From NCBI GenBank assembly GCA_024195265.1, contig JAJLRJ010000002.1:52444043-52508042 (forward strand): 64,000 bases of DNA, in the 5' to 3' direction. The DNA comes from Dendrophyllia cribrosa (taxonomy: Eukaryota; Cnidaria; Anthozoa; Scleractinia; Dendrophylliidae). Below are positions 54,943 to 63,871 of the stretch, one piece after another. Each line of letters opens with the position of its first letter. Within the stretch, counting starts at the first letter, position 1. The translations under genes and the position numbers were made by a program. The notes beneath the pieces were generated by a model that was given only the letters and a program-made list of their open reading frames with translations, had not been told where the DNA came from and did not search any database.

Positions 54943-55696
54943 ATGGCCACAAAACAAACCACAAACAAGGTCAACTTCTATGCTAAGCCGGCTCCCCTGT
55001 CATCCACCAGACCATTATCACACGCACAAATACAAAGATATCTCACACTCGCCCCCTCCCCGCCAGTTTGCAAACCAACTAATATAGGTGTTGGGTATGG
55101 ACCCAAGAAAGCTGCCATTCAATGCACTAATCGTGGGCCCCACTAACTCTGGCAAAACACAGTATCTTCTCTCCCAACTGGTGGGCCCCTTCCGGTGCTG
55201 TTTTGATTACATCGTTCTGTTCTGCCCCACATTTGTTAAGAACAAGACATACGATGGTTTCGTGGATCGCGACCCGCACATCTTCGTGATTGTCTGCCAA
55301 CAGCATGAAATCGAAGACTGGTTGAGGCTGGCGAGCTTCTTTTTTGCATGCACCAACACTTTATTCATTCTCGATGACTGCGCCGCCTCCAAAGATGTCA
55401 AAGGCCGCACGGGCCAGCTGGTCAATCTTGGGTTCAGCGCAAGGCATGACGGCATATCCGTGTGGGTCTTGACCCAGCAGATCACCAGCATTGCCAAGCC
55501 ATATCGTGACAACATTGCAGCGATTGTGCTCTTTTACACGCCCTCCAGCAAGACAACCAAAGCCATATTCGAAGATTATGCCGGCGAGCTCTCCCACGAG
55601 GAGTACAAAGAGTTTATCGCAAGGCTCAAATCCCGCAAGTTCTCCCACCTGGTTTTCTCTTTGAGACACCCGTATGGAATTGAGTACAAGATTTAA
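54943..55696 (+). pseudogene. FtsK/HerA-type packaging ATPase, one frameshift
   Basis: Starts MATKQTTNKVNFYAKP at 54943. The frame shifts at AAGAAAGCTGCC (about 55104-55115), just before the Walker A motif GPTNSGKTQ. After it, Walker B (TLFILDDC) and a sensor-like VLTQQ are intact to the stop at 55696. A TTG-led frame beginning at 55088 covers the whole ATPase core. The protein powers genome packaging into the capsid. Either a 1-base insertion has damaged the gene or the assembly has one extra base. Confidence 0.8.
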
Positions 55697-55730
55697 ACAC
55701 GGGCACACACAGCCACACAAATATACGGCT

Positions 55731-55742
55731 CATATATATACC
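55731..55742 (+). promoter_or_regulatory. CATATATATACC motif
   Basis: Directly abuts the ATG at 55743. Confidence 0.6.
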
Positions 55743-55988
55743 ATGACCATGAATGCGCCAACCAGTCTTCACAAACTGTGTGTGCTTTCACAGCTTTTGG
55801 ATGAATTGCACAAACACACCCTTGAGGCGCAAAACAAAATTATCAAAGCCGCTGGCGAGGAAGATCTGCGCCTCATGCTTCTGGCCAGATATCCCTTGCG
55901 GTTGTATTCTATGCCAGACACCATGGCGGGGGTGGTAAGAGAGTTTGAAACCCTTTTGCCAGACATCAAGAGAATTATTGAAAAATAA
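55743..55988 (+). CDS. Small helical protein, 81 aa
   Basis: Not recognised. MTMNAPTSLHKLCVLS, then a helical Leu-rich sequence (LLDELHKHTLEAQNK) and an EFETLLPDIKRIIEK end. No membrane segment. It lies between the ATPase and the 202-aa protein gene, each with its own promoter motif. Confidence 0.6.
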   Translation: MTMNAPTSLHKLCVLSQLLDELHKHTLEAQNKIIKAAGEEDLRLMLLARYPLRLYSMPDTMAGVVREFETLLPDIKRIIEK

Positions 55989-55993
55989 AAACA

Positions 55994-56005
55994 CATATGT
56001 ATACC
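55994..56005 (+). promoter_or_regulatory. CATATGTATACC motif
   Basis: Five bases before the ATG at 56011. Confidence 0.55.
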
Positions 56006-56010
56006 CCCTG

Positions 56011-56619
56011 ATGGCAGAAGCAGCTGAAGAGCAGGCCTTTTTCGACGGAGTAATGCAGATGCTGGAGGCCACCCCTGGTGCCGAACCTCCCACAGGGCTA
56101 ATTGGTGACAATGGCATTCCTGCCAAACGTGAGAAGCTGGCAATCCTTGTTTCAACTGGCAAGGCCAAAGAAGCTATCGGAATGCAGCTCACACACGATC
56201 GTGTTGCGCGGCTGTCAGACAAGGATGTTGAGAAGTACTGCAAAAGGTACGAGGCCTACGTCGGCAGCAAGACGACCGAATCCCTAATTGATTCAACTAT
56301 CACGCTCGCGACCAAAGGCATTGGCCTGGTGGCCACGATTGATGATGCCAATAAGTTTCAGCAAGAAATCAAGAACAACTACATCATCAACTATGAGCTG
56401 GCAAATCTTGCTGGGGATCTTGCCCTGCGATGCGGACGATGGCTGGCGCTTGCCATTGCTGCTGTCATCACAACAAAACACATCAAGTTTGAACGAGATC
56501 CTGACAAGGCCGAACCCCCACCCCAACCCACACATCCAACCAGGGACAGTGAAGGCTATCCACTTGAGGGACTTGATGAAGTTGGGTTGGGACCTGTGGC
56601 GACCTCGCAGGAACCTTGA
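56011..56619 (+). CDS. Uncharacterised 202-aa protein
   Basis: Begins MAEAAEEQAFFDGVM. Conserved-looking blocks are YCKRYEAYVGSKTTESLIDS, ATIDDANKFQQEIKNNYIIN and LALRCGRWLALAIAAVITTKH, the last moderately hydrophobic. The tail is Pro-rich (PPPQPTHPTRD). I do not recognise a fold. The genomic setting among capsid and membrane genes suggests a virion or assembly role. Confidence 0.6.
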   Translation: MAEAAEEQAFFDGVMQMLEATPGAEPPTGLIGDNGIPAKREKLAILVSTGKAKEAIGMQLTHDRVARLSDKDVEKYCKRYEAYVGSKTTESLIDSTITLATKGIGLVATIDDANKFQQEIKNNYIINYELANLAGDLALRCGRWLALAIAAVITTKHIKFERDPDKAEPPPQPTHPTRDSEGYPLEGLDEVGLGPVATSQEP

Positions 56620-56670
56620 AGAAACCTGACTGGAACCTGGCAGCACACTTATCACAAGATAAATTAAAAA

Positions 56671-56684
56671 TCATATATATACCC
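56671..56684 (+). promoter_or_regulatory. TCATATATATACCC motif
   Basis: Three bases before the ATG at 56688. Confidence 0.6.
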
Positions 56685-56687
56685 GCG

Positions 56688-57224
56688 ATGGCCACACCAC
56701 TCGAGACGATCCCTGAAGAAACTCCAACTCCAACTCCAACTCCAACTCCAACTCCAACTCCAACTCCAACTCCAACTCCAACTCCTGCACCTGCACGGAT
56801 TACCTCTGAGACCCCGAAAACAAAGCCCGCAACAGAAAAGAACCCTGGCCGCATTGCTTCTGGCAAAAGGCTAGCAGAACGCAACCGCCTGGCCCGTAAA
56901 GCAAAGAAAAAGGCCGAAGAACAAAAGCCTGCACCATCAACAAGTGGGGCAACAAGTGACACAACGGGGGGTGCAACAAGTGACACACCAAGTGACAGCA
57001 ACAGCAACTCAATCATTTACATTCTGGGGGTTGCAGGGTTGGTTGTATCTGCTGCTGGTGTTTATTACCAACGCGAAGCTATAATGCAAAGGCTTGGACG
57101 CAAATCAAACACCCCACCACCAGCAACACCAGAAGCCACGCCCGCCGCAACACAAGAAGCCACACCCACTGCAACACCCCCATCTCGAATTCCGGTAAGA
57201 CAAGGGATAAAAAATATGGAATAA
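56688..57224 (+). CDS. Thr-Pro repeat, basic and membrane-segment protein
   Basis: 178 residues. After MATPLETIPEE a (TP)n tract encoded by a CAACTC microsatellite (about 56726-56785) is followed by a basic region (GRIASGKRLAERNRLARKAK), a Ser/Thr/Gly linker, a membrane segment (IIYILGVAGLVVSAAGVYY, about 108-128) and a second Thr/Pro/Ala tail. The basic part resembles DNA-condensing core peptides in character only. Repeat length is likely variable between copies. Confidence 0.6.
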   Translation: MATPLETIPEETPTPTPTPTPTPTPTPTPTPTPAPARITSETPKTKPATEKNPGRIASGKRLAERNRLARKAKKKAEEQKPAPSTSGATSDTTGGATSDTPSDSNSNSIIYILGVAGLVVSAAGVYYQREAIMQRLGRKSNTPPPATPEATPAATQEATPTATPPSRIPVRQGIKNME

Positions 57225-57229
57225 AAAAT

Positions 57230-57241
57230 CATATATATACT
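57230..57241 (+). promoter_or_regulatory. CATATATATACT motif
   Basis: Four bases before the ATG at 57246. Confidence 0.55.
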
Positions 57242-57245
57242 GACC

Positions 57246-57488
57246 ATGGGTTTTTTCCGGAATGTGGTGGATGCTGTTGTAATCGGAAGCCTGATTATTC
57301 TTTGGTATGGAAATACCGTGTGCTCCTTAAAAACAATTTACCTCGTGTTAAGGGACAGACACAACGAGCCTGAGCCCGAGCATGAGCCCGAGCATGAGCC
57401 CGAGCATGAGCCCGAGCCCGAGCCCGAGGTCGAGGTCGAGGTCGAGGTCGAGGTCGAGGTCGAGGTCAAGGTCGAGCCAGAAAAATAA
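57246..57488 (+). CDS. Membrane protein with acidic EP/EV repeat tail
   Basis: 80 residues: MGFFRNVVDAVVIGSLIIL forms one membrane segment; after a short basic turn, residues 41-79 are EPEPEH then EVEV repeats from GAGCCC/GAGCAT and GAGGTC microsatellites. The second low-complexity gene in a row. Function unknown. Confidence 0.55.
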   Translation: MGFFRNVVDAVVIGSLIILWYGNTVCSLKTIYLVLRDRHNEPEPEHEPEHEPEHEPEPEPEVEVEVEVEVEVEVKVEPEK

Positions 57489-57493
57489 AAAAT

Positions 57494-57506
57494 CATATGT
57501 ATACTG
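57494..57506 (+). promoter_or_regulatory. CATATGTATACTG motif
   Basis: About ten bases before the ATG at 57517. Confidence 0.5.
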
Positions 57507-57516
57507 GGCACAAACC

Positions 57517-57738
57517 ATGTCTGACAACAAGCTTGTGAAGTCTATCCTCGACGCCGCAACAATCACTGGCCTCGTCGCCGGTATTGGTTGGATTGGGAAA
57601 AAGACCATCAAAGAAAACTTCACTGCCGACCCCCGTGCAAGCCTAATGAACTACGTCAAGTTCACAGCCGTTATGGCTGGCAGCATCGCGCTGAAGAAAT
57701 ATCTCGAGGACCAGAAAATCCTACCAGACAACTTGTAA
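57517..57738 (+). CDS. Small two-segment membrane protein, 73 aa
   Basis: MSDNKLVKSILDAATITG leads into hydrophobic GLVAGIGWIG, and a second segment, VKFTAVMAGSIALKKYL, follows. Not recognised. Candidate virion membrane protein. Confidence 0.55.
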   Translation: MSDNKLVKSILDAATITGLVAGIGWIGKKTIKENFTADPRASLMNYVKFTAVMAGSIALKKYLEDQKILPDNL

Positions 57739-57741
57739 AAC

Positions 57742-57754
57742 CATATGTATACAC
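57742..57754 (+). promoter_or_regulatory. CATATGTATACAC motif
   Basis: Nine to ten bases before the ATG at 57764. Confidence 0.5.
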
Positions 57755-57763
57755 AACCCCACA

Positions 57764-58201
57764 ATGGCCTCGATTGCAATAATGGCCCTTGGCGCTGTTC
57801 TCAATGCGGCCGCTTTCACGGGCGGCAATTATCTCGCAAAATATCTGTCTGGTGATAACGGAAAGGCAGCAATGGATGAGAAAATCCGACATGACAACGC
57901 CCTGGAACAATACCAAGCGGCTTACGCCAAATACCAGAAGGACCGCACCAAGCTCCTCGACTGGATTGCAGCCAACGATCGGAAGGAACACCAAGCTAGC
58001 AAAAACTTCCAAACCACCGACCAAGCCCTTGTCTTGTATAACCAGATGCACCAAACGCAACCGGATAAACAAATCAAAGACAACAAAGAGCCTGTCTTCT
58101 CGGACTTCTACAAGCCCAGTACACAACAGAAGAATGGCGAACTTGCGTTCATTGGAGGCACCCTGCTTGCGGGGGGGTATGTGGCTTATCGCTTTCTGTA
58201 A
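57764..58201 (+). CDS. 145-aa protein with hydrophobic ends
   Basis: N-terminus MASIAIMALGAVLNAAAF followed by GGNYLAKYLSGDNGKAA, a long helical middle (HDNALEQYQAAYAKYQKDR), and a C-terminal membrane segment (IGGTLLAGGYVAYRFL). It looks like a family I remember as recurrent next to cnidarian Polinton integrases, without known function. Confidence 0.6.
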   Translation: MASIAIMALGAVLNAAAFTGGNYLAKYLSGDNGKAAMDEKIRHDNALEQYQAAYAKYQKDRTKLLDWIAANDRKEHQASKNFQTTDQALVLYNQMHQTQPDKQIKDNKEPVFSDFYKPSTQQKNGELAFIGGTLLAGGYVAYRFL

Positions 58202-58205
58202 ACAA

Positions 58206-58218
58206 ATATATATACCCC
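58206..58218 (+). promoter_or_regulatory. ATATATATACCCC motif
   Basis: One to two bases before the ATG at 58220. Confidence 0.6.
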
Positions 58219-58219
58219 T

Positions 58220-59208
58220 ATGGAGACGAAACTCTCTAAGATCTATTACAGCCCGAAAGGGTATTGGAAAAGGCTTGCCGCCGTAAAAAAGCTAGCTGCG
58301 GCGGCCAAAGTCTCTGATGATGTCGCAAAGAAATGGCTGGTCAAACAAGCCCTTTGGCAAGTTTACCTCCCAGCGCCACGCGCTATCCCTCGTCCCAAGT
58401 TTGATGTCTCATCACCCAATGCAGTGCATTAAGCAGATCTTCTCTTCCTGCCACACGACAAACTTCCACGCGGTAGAAAGGTTTACAAATACGCATTAAC
58501 CCTTGTGGATGTGGCTAGCCGATACAAAGCAGCAGAGCCTCTGACTTCGAAAGAGTCTGAAGAAGTCTCAAGGGCATTTGCACGGATGTACAGACGTGGG
58601 CCTTTGAAATGGCCGCAACTCTTGCAAGTTGATCCTGGGAAAGAGTTTATGGGGGCTGTGACAAAAGAGATGGGGGACAACAAAACGACCATTCGTCGCG
58701 GGCGGGTTGATATCCACAGAGACCAAGCAATTGTGGAGAGATTCAACCGAACCCTGCTGAAAGGTTGTTTGGTTATCAGTATGCCGTTGAAATGAATATG
58801 CCCTCTGGCCGGTCGACTGCATGGGTCAAAAGACTGCCAGATGTTGTCTCAGCCTTGAACAATGAAGTAACAAGACTCACTGGCAAGAAGCCAAAGGATG
58901 CAATCAAAGAGAAAGCAATATCCTCCAAGCCTGCGACACCATATGCTAGGCCAGTTGGGGAGGAGGAGAAAAAGCTCCCACCACGGGCGAGTGTAAGATA
59001 TATGTACCAGCCTGGTGAACTGGAAGGGGGTGGGAGGCGTGCGACCGACCCGATCTGGTCTTTGAAGGTCTACCAAATACAAAAGATTGTAACCAAGCCG
59101 AATGAGCCAGTGGTTTATTATCTCTACGATGGCCCCAAGAGTGGGTTTGTTCGTGAGGAGTTGATGGTTGTGCCACCGGGCACTCAGTTACCGCCGGCTG
59201 GACTCTAG
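58220..59208 (+). pseudogene. Retroviral-type (rve) integrase, stop and frameshift
   Basis: Starts METKLSKIYYSPKGYWKR. The core has the first Asp in TLVDVAS (near 58507), the second in LLQVDPGKE (near 58633) and Glu in DQAIVERFNRT (near 58740), a D-x34-E spacing close to the usual 35. The C-terminal part, YLYDGPKSGFVREELMVV, is the SH3-like or chromodomain-less tail seen in Polintons. Defects: in-frame TAA at 58430-58432 and a 1-base loss near 58753-58765. It would catalyse insertion with a 6-bp duplication. As read here it cannot be translated whole. Confidence 0.8.
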
Positions 59209-59214
59209 CGCAGG

Positions 59215-62200
59215 CTAGTGTATGTCTTTATGTCCGTATGCCAGCGTGTGGACACCATCATCCCTGATCCAGCGCTTGGAGTCAAAGGGTGACAGTGTTG
59301 TCTTGTTGAGATGCTCGCCGAAGATCTGATGGGCTTTGCTTCGAAGCCTGTCCATCCCGTGCTTGAAGGATTGCCTGCTGAAGAGCGCGTCCTTGTAGTT
59401 TTGGTGGATGATCTCTTTCTTTGTGACAACCTTGGTCGTACCCTTCGCCTTCTTGATGTTTTTGTCATCTTCGAGAAGGATTGAGTACATCTTTGATCGC
59501 AGCGCGATAACCTCCGAGATCGGCTTGCCTGCACACTCATCCTTCATCTTGCCGATGACCTTCTTGTTTACTTGACTGTGCAAGGGATGGTCATTGGGAT
59601 AGTCGCTCGTGTCATAGTGCCAGAGACTGCGCCTCATGTCTTCGTAGATGTCTTCCGTCTTGATCTCGAGTAGGAGAGAGTCTGTGTCGGTGTAGAGTAG
59701 CTCACACCGTGCGCCGTACTTGTACTTCAGGTGCTGGTAATAGAACCTGTACATCAAGGTTTTGGAGAGATCGAGGATGCACATGCCCGTGTATACCGGC
59801 CTGTTCATCAGGATTCTGTCTTTATGCATCTGAATGCCGGCAAGGCTGTCACTAAAGACCGTTGCCCTTGCGAAAAGTGGACTGGATAGGAGCTACCGGA
59901 GTTTTATCTCCTCGTTGGCTCGTACGAGCTTGACAACGGTTCGGTTTCTGAGGTTCTCCATTGTCTTACCGAAGACGGAGTTGTTCATCAGCTTGAAGAA
60001 GTCCTTCTCGAACTGTGTCTTGGCCTGCTTCCTGAGCTCGGTGTTCAAGGAGATGTATGGCTCCATACAGTCCTTCTGGTCGAAGGAGAGAACGTTATGC
60101 ACCCTCTTCAGTTTCATACCGAGCTCTAGATAGAGCTGGAGATTGCGGTAGTGTAGGACATAGTTAGTTTTGCCCCTCAGGGTGAGGAGTAGCTTTTTGG
60201 TTCTGTCCTTCCCTAGATTCAGCTCTCTTGCAAGGGCTAGTTGGTAGGGCGACATCCACTCTTCTGGGACCTCTGTGCTCTCTGGGGCAAGAGGGTAAGA
60301 GTTGTGCTCGTCATGCAACTCCTCTGGGTACTCCAAGTCCACCTCGAGAATGCATCCTCTCTTTCTGTCTGGCTGCAAGCTCATAATTTGTTTTTCAGTG
60401 GGCATAACGCGCGCCCATGAGAAATTGCCAACAGGGAGAGGCTGGCTCATGGCCCAACCATAGAGGTTGTTTGCGTCGAGGTAGTGAATGTATGTGGTCT
60501 CTTCCTCTGGATTGTAGTCTTGCAGATATGGATTGTTTGCCTTGCAGTGGCGCTTCATCTCTGTTGATATGCCGCCACGCATTCCCTTCTCGATGAAGAG
60601 ATACATGTTGTAATCGGTTAGGAGTTCGAGCTGGATTCCCGTGTGTTTGAGTAGCGCGTCCCAACTCAGACCAGGACTTGTGTAGTAGTGTGCGGGGTCA
60701 AGGCCGTAGTGCTTGAGACATGTCTTTCGGAAGTTCTCAAACACATCCGCGAGGAGAACTGTGTCTGTTGCAAGATAGAGATCGTGGTACTGCCCGAGAT
60801 TCTCGCATTCGAATGCTTCCCAGACTTGCCTGGCATGTTCGTAGTCTTTATCGTCTATACCAGACTTTGTGAGCTTGCTGAAGAAAGCCTCATTAGGCGG
60901 GAGAGATGTCTCGTTGAATCTCTCGAAGGAGTCCATGTACTCATATGGATAGACGCCCTTGCGAAGTAATAGGCCTCTTTTGGCTTGGTTAATTATAAGC
61001 CGCTTTGTGATCTCGAAGTCCTCTGGCTTGTTGGAGCTTACAAGGTTGTCTAGGCTAGAGCACATGAACTGCAAGCTGTCAATGAACCTGAGTCTGTCGA
61101 GAGAGAATGAGATGTATTTCTCCATATTGTTTGGGATACATCTCAGATTGGGTGTTCCCTCGATCTCGGCGATGTGCTGCATCAGATGATGAGCGTCGTA
61201 GCCTTTCAGATTATGAAAGACAACCGGAATGATTGTTTTCTTTGGGTCGATGCGGAAGTAGCTCCGGTTACACACATTGTGGGCTGCGCCGCGATACTTA
61301 CCAGTTATGTGGCAGTGATCTCTGACAGCGTCTCTGAATTGTGAGCGTAAAAGAGGCCGGTCACATTCAATGCAGTCACTCTCTTCTTCAGCATCGTCTG
61401 GCTTAGGCTGCCTCTTAGCCCACTTGCCGTCGTCTGGTTTTAATTGATTGTAGAGTTCGAAAAAGCAAGGTATTCGGCTGCCAGGATATTTTGTGTGCCT
61501 GTGAACCTTGCCGATGTATTCACCCGTGTCTGGGTGAAAGAAATCGACCTCATCACGTTGGTTGTGCTTGACAAGATCCTTCTTGCAGATGTGACAAATG
61601 GTTGCAGTATAGAAGTCATGCCGGTCTTGTCCTGTCATTTGCAGCGGCGCCTCCTGCTTGAGTGATTCCCTCAACTCGAGTTCAGTTTCAACAAGAGCAG
61701 CAAGAAACCTTTGCACACAGTCTTCACCACGGTAAAGGAAGTCTTTCACCACCTCTCCATCAGATCGTACAGCAATGAATGAGAAGCCACAGGGTTTGTG
61801 GATCTCTGTCTGTGTTGTGCTGCTTTTACCGGGTGCTGGTATGCATGTGTCAACCTTCTCGATGATGCTCTCGCTATCAGCGTAGATGATAAATGGCGCC
61901 TTCATCTGCCTCTGGTAGTTTGTGAACTGTAGAGTGTTTCTGCCTTTCTCAGGCATATCGATTCTTGTTGGGCGAGAGGCGGCTCCAATGCATAGAGTGC
62001 GGTGTTTCTCGAGGACTCTTTCCGATGTGTAGCCCTGCAAGCACCTAGTGCAGAAGTGCAAGCGGTGACCAATGCATTGTTGTTGTCTATAAAGAAGCCT
62101 GCTTAGGCTCTTTATGTAGCAGTAGTGAAACTTCGTATTGCCAGTGTGGTTATTAGTCTTTGTGATGAGCATGAGGTTGACACTTGGTATGTCAGGGGCA

Positions 62201-62865
62201 TCCATCTCACTAACATGGTAGATCACTACCTTACCGCCATCCCAGCCTAGAACGTTGATTGCAATGTCGTTCTGCCTCTCGATCTTTGGAATCTCATGCA
62301 AAGGCGTTGGAAAGGAGATGCCTGTGAAGTTGAAGACATCTTCTCGAGGATATTGGCTTGGTCTGTCAGAGTGTGCAATGACAGGGAAGAATGCTGATTT
62401 CAAAGCCCACTTAATACAAGCATCATCTCTGTTTTTGACGTTTATGATGGCTTGCTTTACCTTGAGCTTTGGTGGTAGAGGGATATATGAACCGCCTCTT
62501 ATTGGATTGTTTCTAGAGAAGTCGAGAAAGACAGTTCTGATACCGTCGAAGACCCATCCTGAACCTCTTTCTGTCCATCCAGCGACTTTCTCTCTAAGTT
62601 GGTCTATTCTGGCCCTGAGTTTTCTTTTTACTTCTTTGCGATTGAAAACGTTTTGGATGGTTGGGTTGCCATCTCCTCCTACATAGCATTGTTCCCTAAC
62701 TTCACCTTCGTCTGTCTGCTTCTTAATGTCTAGTAAGATTGTGTATTGAAATATCAAAGGCCCAAGTTCGTAGGATTGCTCTTCTATGACGCCGAGCATA
62801 TTGTCAAGGACTTCATTGTGAAACAGAAGAAGATCCTTTCTGCCAAGATCAGGTGGAACATCCAT
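59215..62865 (-). pseudogene. Protein-primed family B DNA polymerase, one in-frame stop
   Basis: About 1216 codons on -, one frame throughout, interrupted by TAG at 59893-59895. The N-terminal 320 residues are of unknown fold. Exo I is FIIYADSESI (about 327) and Exo II FHNLKGYDAHH (about 556); an HNH-like cluster, DHCHITGKYRGAAHNVCN, lies near 515. Motif A is YLDANNLYGWAM (about 800), motif B KLMNNSVFGKTMEN (about 962) and motif C LLYTDTDSLL (about 1059, after the stop). It would replicate the linear element from protein-primed ends. The stop precedes motif C, so the polymerase is inactivated unless read through. Confidence 0.85.
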
Positions 62866-62923
62866 TCGGTAACTGGCAAGCCATCCGTGGTAGCCAGCAT
62901 TTGCTCTGTTTAAGTTTGGTGCA

Positions 62924-62938
62924 GGGGGTATATATACA
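62924..62938 (-). promoter_or_regulatory. TATATATACCCCC motif upstream of PolB
   Basis: On -: TGTATATATACCCCC. Here it lies about 60 bases before the chosen ATG, farther than for the other genes; a short upstream ORF is present. Confidence 0.5.
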
Positions 62939-62949
62939 GTGTTTACGTT

Positions 62950-63139
62950 TCTTCAATTGGCTATACCAGGCCGGTGTGGGTTGTGCTGCCGGGTTGTGTG
63001 CAAGATTGCTAACAGCTAGTAGTGAGTACAGTGCTGACCGGGGACAACCCCGACATATTAAAATAAGGGCTCCGAGCCGGCGAGGAGGCCTTATTTTAAT
63101 AGGTCGGGGTGGTCCCCGGTTAGCACTGTACTCACTACT
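62950..63139 (-). repeat. Right terminal inverted repeat with hairpin
   Basis: Mirror of 47088-47279. The outer hairpin at 63017-63139 has the same orientation state as the left one when read inward, so no flip/flop is seen. Confidence 0.9.
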
Positions 63140-63870
63140 ACACTTCCTTTCAACATTATCTATACTACCTTGCTGTTCTGCCTTTTTCAGAGTGATCTTG
63201 TTGTGTCCATCTATGATTTGTGTAACATTAGGCATACAACTATAGCTTAGCTTAAGTGTGTTCCTGTTAAATATTTTCCTTAATACATGGCCGCTTGGAA
63301 ACTTAAGCATTTATCTATTAACTTAAAGAACTCTTTACCTACATTAGTTTGAACGTTCTTACTATATGGCGGGTTAAACCATATCACATTCCTTCTTCGT
63401 GTACGCTGTTGTGTTGCTGCTCTTGGTGCTGGTGGGTTGAATCGGAGTTTATAATCATAACCGCTCTTCCGCAATGCTTCCTGATATTCTGGTGCCGCCT
63501 CATTGAATGTTTCTTCGTCGCACTATATTTCAGACAGTCTCCTGTTAATTGACTCTGGGATGTTCCTAATGATGTTAGGCGGATGATTTGATTTGCTGTG
63601 TACATAAAGCGGGTGGTTTGCTGGTTTGGAGTATGGTTTGAACTTTCCAGTGTTCAGGTCGAGCGTCACGTCGAGAAAATTAACTACTTTCTTGTTTGCT
63701 TCAATAGTGACACGTAATCCATTGTCTGCGAAAATTTTGCAAATTTCCTTCTTTACCTTCTCTATCTTGCTGGGCGTTTGTGACATTACCGCAAGACCGT
63801 CATCCCTGTATAGGCCTATGTCAATTCCTTGAATCCTCTTTAATTGTGCCAGTAGAAAACATATTATCAT
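63140..63870 (-). pseudogene. Host PLE, RT part and linker
   Basis: On -, [10 protein letters not shown] gives the YRDD catalytic box of a PLE reverse transcriptase (about 63790), then [11 protein letters not shown] and [17 protein letters not shown]. An in-frame TAG at 63523-63525 and a frameshift near 63300 follow; [19 protein letters not shown] leads to the Polinton boundary. The remainder (Cys pairs and GIY-YIG) is at 46660-47087. A dead copy. Confidence 0.75.
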
Positions 63871-63871
63871 T

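Larger units (their letters stand above)
47088..63139. mobile_element. Polinton/Maverick (adintovirus-like) element
   Basis: A 16,052-bp element with inverted terminal repeats of about 190 bp (47088-47279 and 62950-63139). The target duplication is acact, or tacact if one end base is shared (47082-47087 and 63139-63144), which fits the 6 bp known for Polintons. It encodes PolB, rve integrase, major capsid protein, packaging ATPase, exonuclease, a VLTF3-like factor and a set of small proteins. It lies inside a PLE coding region. The capsid-ATPase segment is visibly more GC-rich than the flanks. Five genes carry point defects, so it is an endogenised, recently damaged copy. Confidence 0.9.

Noticed and set aside
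56483..57016. 177-codon Val/Gly-repeat ORF on - strand
   Set aside because: The antisense image of the Thr-Pro microsatellite in the + gene.
47088..63139. Genetic-code reassignment of TAA/TAG to explain the in-frame stops
   Set aside because: Other genes of the same element, and the ISL2EU genes, end properly with TAA, TAG or TGA; ordinary mutation or assembly error is simpler.
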